In this document: positions 1 through 3,581 of the stretch, piece by piece
How the letters are laid out: each line of letters begins with the position of its first letter
How positions within the stretch are numbered: position 1 is the stretch's first letter
Origin: Methylococcaceae bacterium
GTDB taxonomy: Bacteria > Pseudomonadota > Gammaproteobacteria > Methylococcales > Methylomonadaceae
Length of the DNA: 5,798 nucleotides
Reading direction: 5' to 3'
Assembly: GCA_013140465.1 (NCBI GenBank)
Contig: JABFST010000288.1
Span: forward strand, 1-5,798
Position numbers and translations under genes: made by a program
The notes under the pieces: model-generated
Told to the model about the DNA's origin: nothing
What the model saw: the letters and a program-made list of their open reading frames with translations, nothing else
The model's database searches: none

Positions 1-480
1 GAGATAGACAATGCCGTTTTCGGTGATGACATTGACCATGCCCGGATCAAAATGGGGAATCGAACGGATTTGTTTAAGTGCGGTGGTCACGGTTTCGGTA
101 ATGTCGGCATCGTGGGCGCGTGAGCTGGGATCGGCGGGCTCAGTGATACTAAGGTTATTGTGGATCAGTTTGATGTTGTCTATGCCTTGTACAGTGGCTA
201 TCACTTTTTTGCCTAGTTCAGGCGTGGCGGCTTCGCCCGTGACCAATACCGCGCCATTATAGGCATGGACATTAACGTGGCAGCGTTCGCGGATGTCATC
301 TTCGGCGTTTAATTCTTCGCTGGCTTCTGCTTCTATGATCTTGTCTGCAATCAGTGTGGCGCGGGTGCGGCGTTCGCGTGCCAGTGCCGCGTCGCTAAGG
401 TCTACGTTGGGCGGCACGGTGGCGCAAGCCGCCAACCACAGGCTGGCGGATAAGGCAAAAAACACTAAGCGCGGGTTCAT
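1..480 (-). CDS. dolP: DolP-like double-BON-domain outer-membrane lipoprotein (partial, C-terminus outside the window)
   Basis: The reading frame opens at the ATG complementary to 478-480 and stays open for 160 codons to the left edge, so roughly the last 30 residues of a protein of about 190 are missing. The start is supported by AGGAG (complement of 486-490) five bases upstream. Residues 1-19 form a lipoprotein signal ending in the lipobox LAAC, with Cys19 as the predicted lipidated residue. BON domain 1 covers about 41-113, with VNVHAYNGAVLVTGE at 69-83. BON domain 2 starts near 122 and reaches its VNVITENGIVYL strand at the edge. E. coli DolP (formerly YraP) has the same layout and binds anionic phospholipid at the outer membrane and division site; that role is inferred here by homology. 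It is the last seen gene of yraN-diaA-dolP, 19 bases after diaA. The linker after Cys19 lacks the Gly/Ala-rich stretch of the E. coli protein. Confidence 0.9.
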   Translation of the reverse strand, partial: MNPRLVFFALSASLWLAACATVPPNVDLSDAALARERRTRATLIADKIIEAEASEELNAEDDIRERCHVNVHAYNGAVLVTGEAATPELGKKVIATVQGIDNIKLIHNNLSITEPADPSSRAHDADITETVTTALKQIRSIPHFDPGMVNVITENGIVYL

Positions 481-499
481 GGCAGCTCCTATCGGTTAG

Positions 500-1084
500 T
501 TAGCCAAACAATTGGTGGTCAATCAAATCACACAGGCAATGGGTGATTAAGACGTGGATTTCTTGGATGCGTGCATTAGTGCTGGAGGGCACACGGATTT
601 CTATATCGGTTTCGTAGAGCAAATTGGCAATCATATTGCCTAGGCTGCCAGTCAGGGCAATGACGGAAATGTCTTTGTCATGGGCCGTGGCGATGGCTTT
701 GGCGATATTGGCGCAATGGTTGCCGTCCGAATACACGACCAACACATCGCCGCTTTGTCCAAGGGCGCGCAGCTGTTTGGCAAACACATCATCAAAATGA
801 TAGTCGTTGGCAATCGCAGTAATGGCGGCGGTGTCGGTGGTCAAGGCGATCACGGGCAAAGACGGGCGGTCGCGTTCAAATTGGTTAAGCATCGCAGAAG
901 ACAGCAGTTGCGCACTGGTGGCAGAACGCCCATTGCCGCAGGTGAGTATTTTTTTGTCGTTTAAGAGCGCGGCGACCAGACGTTGCGAGGCGTACTCGAT
1001 GAGTTCGCACAAATAGGTCATGGCCTCTTGTTGGGTTTGGATGCTGTCGGAAAAGTGGTTGATGATGCGGTCTTGTAGGCTCAT
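500..1084 (-). CDS. diaA: DiaA-type SIS-domain protein, DnaA-binding replication initiation regulator
   Basis: The product has 194 residues; E. coli DiaA has 196. It is a single SIS (sugar isomerase) domain. The N-terminal helix carries SIQTQ at 14-18, the first loop CGNGRSA lies at 49-55, RPSLPVIAL at 73-81, TAIAND at 89-94, the second loop YSDGNH at 118-123, and IQEIH at 173-177. The related heptose isomerase GmhA uses a catalytic Glu in the helix after the first loop. Here that helix reads AQLLSSAMLNQF with no Glu, so a DiaA role fits better than an isomerase. The Leu-Phe pair near the C-terminus, needed for DnaA binding in E. coli DiaA (L190, F191), is present as L192-F193. E. coli DiaA is a tetramer that promotes DnaA assembly at oriC; that function is inferred. 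The start lies 12 bases beyond the yraN stop without a clear Shine-Dalgarno site, which suggests translational coupling. The main alternative is a GmhA-like enzyme. Confidence 0.9.
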   Translation of the reverse strand: MSLQDRIINHFSDSIQTQQEAMTYLCELIEYASQRLVAALLNDKKILTCGNGRSATSAQLLSSAMLNQFERDRPSLPVIALTTDTAAITAIANDYHFDDVFAKQLRALGQSGDVLVVYSDGNHCANIAKAIATAHDKDISVIALTGSLGNMIANLLYETDIEIRVPSSTNARIQEIHVLITHCLCDLIDHQLFG

Positions 1085-1096
1085 GGCAGGATATGG

Positions 1097-1462
1097 TTAA
1101 AAAGCGTTGGGTATCCATTCTATTTTGCCATTGCCGGAAAGGGCAACGACGTCAAAACGGATGGGCTGCGCTATTGTTTGTGATGACAAATAAACGTGCG
1201 TGGCGGCTATTATACGCGATTGTTTGGCGGGCGTTATACTCTCCACGGCACTGCCATAGCGGTCGGTTTTGCGGAAGCGCACTTCCACAATCACCAGCGT
1301 ATGTTGGTCTTGCATAATCAAATCCAGTTCCCCTTGTTTGCAGCGAAAATTGCGGCACACGGGTTTCAAGCCTTGGCGGACAAGATACGCGAGGGCTTGG
1401 TCTTCGGCCTTGGCGCCGCGCAGCAAATGGGCGGCTTGGGTTTTTAGTTCGCTAAACAACAT
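1097..1462 (-). CDS. yraN: YraN/UPF0102 family endonuclease-like protein
   Basis: A 121-residue protein of the UPF0102 family (E. coli YraN has 131). The family signature is clear: an N-terminal helix with G16-x3-E20 and AxxYL, then G44-E45-L-D47-L-I, then VIVEVRFR at 58-64 with E60-V-R62, a helix with KQSRI, and the closing strand RFDVVAL followed by IEWIPNAF at the C-terminus. Asp47 and Glu60-x-Arg62 occupy the D...ExK positions of the PD-(D/E)xK nuclease fold. The Lys is Arg here, as in E. coli YraN. The cellular function of the family is not settled, and a role in DNA or RNA processing is only inferred from the fold. The start ATG has AGGA (complement of 1468-1471) five bases upstream. 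It is the first gene of the minus-strand operon with diaA and dolP. The divergent neighbour is rsmI, and lpoA, usual upstream of yraN, is missing. Confidence 0.9.
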   Translation of the reverse strand: MLFSELKTQAAHLLRGAKAEDQALAYLVRQGLKPVCRNFRCKQGELDLIMQDQHTLVIVEVRFRKTDRYGSAVESITPAKQSRIIAATHVYLSSQTIAQPIRFDVVALSGNGKIEWIPNAF

Positions 1463-1512
1463 GGTTGTCCTAGGTGGGTTTTGCTTCTATCCGCCATAAA
1501 AGCACACGGGGC

Positions 1513-1521
1513 TGATATAAT
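1513..1521 (+). promoter_or_regulatory. Predicted extended -10 promoter for rsmI
   Basis: TGATATAAT matches the sigma-70 extended -10 consensus TGnTATAAT exactly. No good -35 hexamer lies 16-18 bases upstream, which is usual for extended -10 promoters. Transcription would start near 1528 and give a leader of about 53 bases before the rsmI ATG at 1581. It lies in the 118-base divergent gap shared with yraN. I could not assign a convincing promoter for the yraN side. Confidence 0.6.
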
Positions 1522-1580
1522 CGGGGTTTTGCCCACACCAGCGCTGTGCTAGGCAGGGCGCACTTAGGTAAGGATGGCAG

Positions 1581-2435
1581 ATGTTGGCGGAATTTGGCAA
1601 ATTATATGTTGTTGCAACCCCGATAGGTAATTTGGCCGATATGACGTTTAGGGCGGTCGAGGTGTTAAAACAGGTGGATTTGATTGCCGCCGAAGACACC
1701 CGCCATGTCAGGATGTTGCTGCAACATTATGGCATCAGCAATAAATTGGTGTCTTTGCACCAACACAACGAAGACACCGCCTCGCTAGGTTTGCTGGAAA
1801 AATTACGCACGGGGCTGTCGATTGCCTTGGTGTCGGATGCCGGGACACCGTTACTAAGCGACCCTGGGATGCCGTTGGTGAAGATGGCAAAAGCGGCGGG
1901 CTTGGATGTCATCCCCATCCCGGGCGCATGTGCTTTGATTGCGGCTTTGTCTGCGGCAGGTTTGCCCGTCAGCCAATTTACCTTTGCAGGGTTTTTGCCG
2001 CGCACCTCATCGGCACGCAAAACTTTTTTTGCCGAACATTTGGCCTCGCCCCACACTTGGGTGTTTTATGAATCTTGCCACCGCATTTTGGCGTGTTTGC
2101 AAGATATGGCGGAGATCGTGCCGTTAGAACGCGGGATAGTCATCGCTAGGGAGTTGACCAAACTCCACGAAACCATTGTTAAAACCCACTTAGGTGACGC
2201 ATTGCGGCAAGTGGCAGACAATGACAATATGCGCAAAGGCGAGTTTGTGGTGATTGTTGAAGGTGCGCCGCCAGACACTGAAGAACGGCTGCTCAGCACC
2301 GAACAAGAACGGGTGCTAAAAGTGTTGTTGCAAGCCTGTTCGGTCAAGACCGCCGCCAGCCTTGCTGCCGAAATTACCGGCGCGAAAAAAAAGCAGTTGT
2401 ACCAAGCCGCATTGGCAATGCAGTCTGGGCAATGA
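1581..2435 (+). CDS. rsmI: 16S rRNA (cytidine-1402-2'-O)-methyltransferase RsmI
   Basis: The 284-residue product (E. coli RsmI has 286) belongs to the tetrapyrrole-methylase-fold, SAM-dependent family. Visible family motifs are YVVATPIGNLAD at 9-20, AAEDTRHVRMLL at 36-47, HQHNE at 60-64, ALVSDAGTPLLSDPGMP at 82-98, IPGACALIAALSAAGLP at 113-129, and GFLPR shortly after. The C-terminal part carries the RsmI-specific helical tail with ASLAAEITGAKKKQLY. The enzyme 2'-O-methylates C1402 in the decoding centre of 16S rRNA, working with RsmH, which methylates N4 of the same base. The ATG at 1581 has AAGGA (1570-1574) six bases upstream. An ATG at 1574 is out of frame. The gene is divergent from yraN as in E. 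coli and Pseudomonas, and it ends 3 bases from the stop of the convergent DUF2782 gene, leaving no room for a terminator between them. Confidence 0.96.
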   Translation: MLAEFGKLYVVATPIGNLADMTFRAVEVLKQVDLIAAEDTRHVRMLLQHYGISNKLVSLHQHNEDTASLGLLEKLRTGLSIALVSDAGTPLLSDPGMPLVKMAKAAGLDVIPIPGACALIAALSAAGLPVSQFTFAGFLPRTSSARKTFFAEHLASPHTWVFYESCHRILACLQDMAEIVPLERGIVIARELTKLHETIVKTHLGDALRQVADNDNMRKGEFVVIVEGAPPDTEERLLSTEQERVLKVLLQACSVKTAASLAAEITGAKKKQLYQAALAMQSGQ

Positions 2436-2438
2436 CGG

Positions 2439-2777
2439 TCACTTCCACTCCAACAGTTTCCACATGTTGATATTGCTGCCCCTGTCCAAGTCATCGCGGC
2501 GCACATCCATTTTGCCGTCGCCGTCTGAGTCCAGAAAATAATAGGGCGGGCCGACATCAGGTATCACTTTAATCATATACAAACGCCCGCCACGGCGGTA
2601 TTCCTGCACGGTTTTTTTGCCCTTACGCGTAATAGTAATGTCCGGCTCTAGGGTTTCGCCGCTTTCTACGGGCAACGGCGGATCCGGCACTTCGGGTACG
2701 GCCTCCAGTTTGGGCGGGCGTTCATCAACGGCAAAGACAGGAAACGCAAGCAGACACAGTAAGATAAAACGGCGCAT
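2439..2777 (-). CDS. Secreted DUF2782 family protein with a DxDxDG loop
   Basis: A 112-residue protein that I recognise as DUF2782, a small gammaproteobacterial family of unknown function; in pseudomonads I recall it near polA. Residues 1-16 look like a signal peptide (RR, then a hydrophobic core, then FPVFA with cleavage after Ala16), so the mature protein should be periplasmic. A Pro/Glu-rich segment (21-45) leads into the conserved domain: EPDITI at 44-49, VQEYRRGGRLYMIKVIP at 57-73, GPPYYFLDSDGDGKMDVRR at 76-94, and a C-terminal NMWKLLEW. D83-x-D85-x-D87-G88 resembles the first half of an EF-hand or dockerin calcium loop. The start ATG has AAGAG (complement of 2786-2790) eight bases upstream and its own sigma-70 promoter. 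It is transcribed alone, convergent with rsmI. No function is claimed. Confidence 0.87.
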   Translation of the reverse strand: MRRFILLCLLAFPVFAVDERPPKLEAVPEVPDPPLPVESGETLEPDITITRKGKKTVQEYRRGGRLYMIKVIPDVGPPYYFLDSDGDGKMDVRRDDLDRGSNINMWKLLEWK

Positions 2778-2812
2778 GGTAGTAACTCTTTAGCGAAAGT
2801 GGTAACTATCTT

Positions 2813-2841
2813 ATTACAGTTTTTATGCCCATGCTTGACAA
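2813..2841 (-). promoter_or_regulatory. Predicted sigma-70 promoter for the DUF2782 gene
   Basis: Read on the minus strand, TTGTCA (complement of 2836-2841) and TGTAAT (complement of 2813-2818) are separated by exactly 17 bases. Each hexamer matches the sigma-70 consensus at five of six positions. The expected start is near 2806, giving a leader of about 28 bases before the ATG at 2777. Confidence 0.6.
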
Positions 2842-2875
2842 TATAGAGAACGCAGGAAGTAAAGCGATATTAAAA

Positions 2876-2909
2876 CCCCCTCACCCTACCCTCTCCCTGA
2901 GGGAGAGGG
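2876..2909. repeat. REP-like palindromic intergenic repeat
   Basis: A pyrimidine-rich lead (CCCCCTCACCCTA, 2876-2888) is followed by a perfect inverted repeat: CCCTCTCCCT at 2889-2898, a single G at 2899, and AGGGAGAGGG at 2900-2909. The transcript could fold into a stable hairpin with a tiny loop. Elements of the form CCCTCACCC...CCCTCTCCC/GGGAGAGGG are scattered in many copies between genes of diverse proteobacteria, so this is very likely one copy of a dispersed family. It stands alone in this window. There is no U-run directly after either arm, so a classical terminator role is doubtful. Confidence 0.8.
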
Positions 2910-2955
2910 AGTTTAATGTAGATTTATCAGCTTCGGACACTATATAAGGGCTTTA

Positions 2956-2988
2956 CCGCTCGGATAGTGGCCTCTGTTTATTTTTTTT
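2956..2988 (+). terminator. Weak possible intrinsic terminator
   Basis: CCGCT (2956-2960) can pair with AGTGG (2966-2970) through five pairs including one G-U, across a 5-base loop. After ten bases, CCTCTGTTTA, comes a run of eight T (2981-2988). The stem is short and the T-run is displaced, so this is a marginal call. It might catch plus-strand read-through from rsmI before the dut promoter. Confidence 0.22.
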
Positions 2989-3009
2989 GCGCAATAACGG
3001 CAGCAAACG

Positions 3010-3036
3010 GCTTGGTCGGTATAAATGTCGCCAAGC
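3010..3036. repeat. Inverted repeat upstream of the dut promoter
   Basis: GCTTGG (3010-3015) and CCAAGC (3031-3036) form a 6-base dyad with a 15-base AT-containing spacer. It ends 26 bases upstream of the dut -10 hexamer and just before the candidate -35. It could be an operator, or chance; nothing in the sequence identifies a binding protein. Confidence 0.3.
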
Positions 3037-3042
3037 GTAACC

Positions 3043-3068
3043 TTGTTAGGCCTAGGCTGGGTTATAAT
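3043..3068 (+). promoter_or_regulatory. Predicted promoter for the dut-algC operon
   Basis: A perfect -10 hexamer TATAAT lies at 3063-3068. The best -35 candidate is TTGTTA at 3043-3048, with a short 14-base spacer, so recognition may rely mainly on the -10. A second -10-like TATAAA occurs at 3020-3025. From the main site transcription would begin near 3075, about 22 bases before the dut ATG at 3097. Its position excludes the upstream in-frame ATG at 3025 as the start on that transcript. Confidence 0.5.
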
Positions 3069-3096
3069 GCCCGCTTTTATTGAGGGTGTCGGGCGC

Positions 3097-3555
3097 ATGA
3101 AAAGGCTGATAGAAACAAAAATAGTCAACCCATTACTTGAGCAGTACGGGCTGCCCGCTTACAAAACCCCAGGTGCGGCAGGTGTGGATTTGGTCGCATG
3201 TATCGATGCTCCCATTACCATTGCGGGCGGAAAAAACCAATTGATCGGCACGGGGCTTGCCGTCAATATCCAAGATCCCGGTTTGGTTGCCGTAGTCGCC
3301 AGCCGCAGTGGCCTGTGTTTGCACAGCCAAATCCGCGTAGGCCAAGGCATAGGGGTCATCGATGCCGATTATCATGGCGAAATAGGGGTCATCCTGCATA
3401 ATGACGGCAACGAAGATTACCAGGTTTTGCCTGGTGAACGGATTGCCCAATTGCTGTTTATGCCTGTGGTGCAAGTCGCTTTTAAAACCGTTGCCGAATT
3501 TACCACAATGACCGATAGGGGTGCAGGTGGCTTTGGCCATACGGGCCGTCATTAA
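3097..3555 (+). CDS. dut: Deoxyuridine 5'-triphosphate nucleotidohydrolase (dUTPase)
   Basis: Trimeric dUTPase, hydrolysing dUTP to dUMP and pyrophosphate; this keeps uracil out of DNA and supplies dUMP for dTMP synthesis. With the start at 3097 it has 152 residues (E. coli Dut has 151). The five family motifs are visible: AGVDL at 28-32, SRSGL at 69-73, [10 protein letters not shown] at 86-95 with catalytic Asp89, PGERIAQL at 112-119, and the C-terminal [11 protein letters not shown] at 140-150 that closes over the substrate. The frame is open upstream to an ATG at 3025, but the added 24 residues match nothing in the family and the predicted promoter lies inside them. GAGGG at 3082-3086 is the likely ribosome site, with a somewhat long 10-base spacing. 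Motifs 2 and 3 depart from the E. coli/Pseudomonas type: Pro before RSG is Ser, and the usual GN is GQG. coaBC, the usual upstream neighbour, is absent. Confidence 0.95.
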   Translation: MKRLIETKIVNPLLEQYGLPAYKTPGAAGVDLVACIDAPITIAGGKNQLIGTGLAVNIQDPGLVAVVASRSGLCLHSQIRVGQGIGVIDADYHGEIGVILHNDGNEDYQVLPGERIAQLLFMPVVQVAFKTVAEFTTMTDRGAGGFGHTGRH

Positions 3556-3581
3556 GTAGTTTTTCTGATAGAAGGTGCACG

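Larger units (their letters stand above)
2778..3096. other. Divergent intergenic region between the DUF2782 gene and dut
   Basis: These 319 bases separate two divergently transcribed genes. They hold the DUF2782 promoter (2813-2841), a palindromic REP-like repeat (2876-2909), a weak hairpin with an 8-T run (2956-2988), a 6-base inverted repeat (3010-3036) and the dut promoter (about 3043-3068). I see no protein gene: the open frames here are short and lack family motifs. I see no tRNA or recognisable small RNA. Confidence 0.7.

Noticed and set aside
1476..1532. Direct repeat GGGTTTTGC at 1476-1484 and 1524-1532 in the rsmI/yraN gap.
   Set aside because: Nine bases at this spacing can arise by chance, and neither copy is placed consistently relative to a promoter.
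1546..1575. Short stretch AGGCAGGGCGC...AGGTAAGG resembling part of RNase P RNA, whose gene lies next to rsmI in Pseudomonas.
   Set aside because: The gap is only 118 bases, while RNase P RNA is about 350. The other conserved parts are absent, and the segment doubles as the rsmI ribosome-binding region.
2066..2557. Long minus-strand frame (163 codons) antisense to the rsmI 3' end and overlapping the DUF2782 gene.
   Set aside because: It overlaps two genes with clear family motifs and itself shows no domain signature. It is a shadow of the coding strand.
2835..2840. Consensus TTGACA on the plus strand as a -35 box for dut.
   Set aside because: No -10-like hexamer lies 16-18 bases downstream and dut starts more than 250 bases away. 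The same bases form part of the better minus-strand -35 (TTGTCA).
2940..3128. Open frame of 62 codons on the minus strand across the dut promoter region.
   Set aside because: It has no recognisable motif or good ribosome site, overlaps the dut promoter and the 5' end of dut, and has low-complexity chance composition.
3133..3552. Minus-strand frame of 139 codons covering nearly all of dut.
   Set aside because: The dUTPase motifs are all on the plus strand, so this is a shadow frame.
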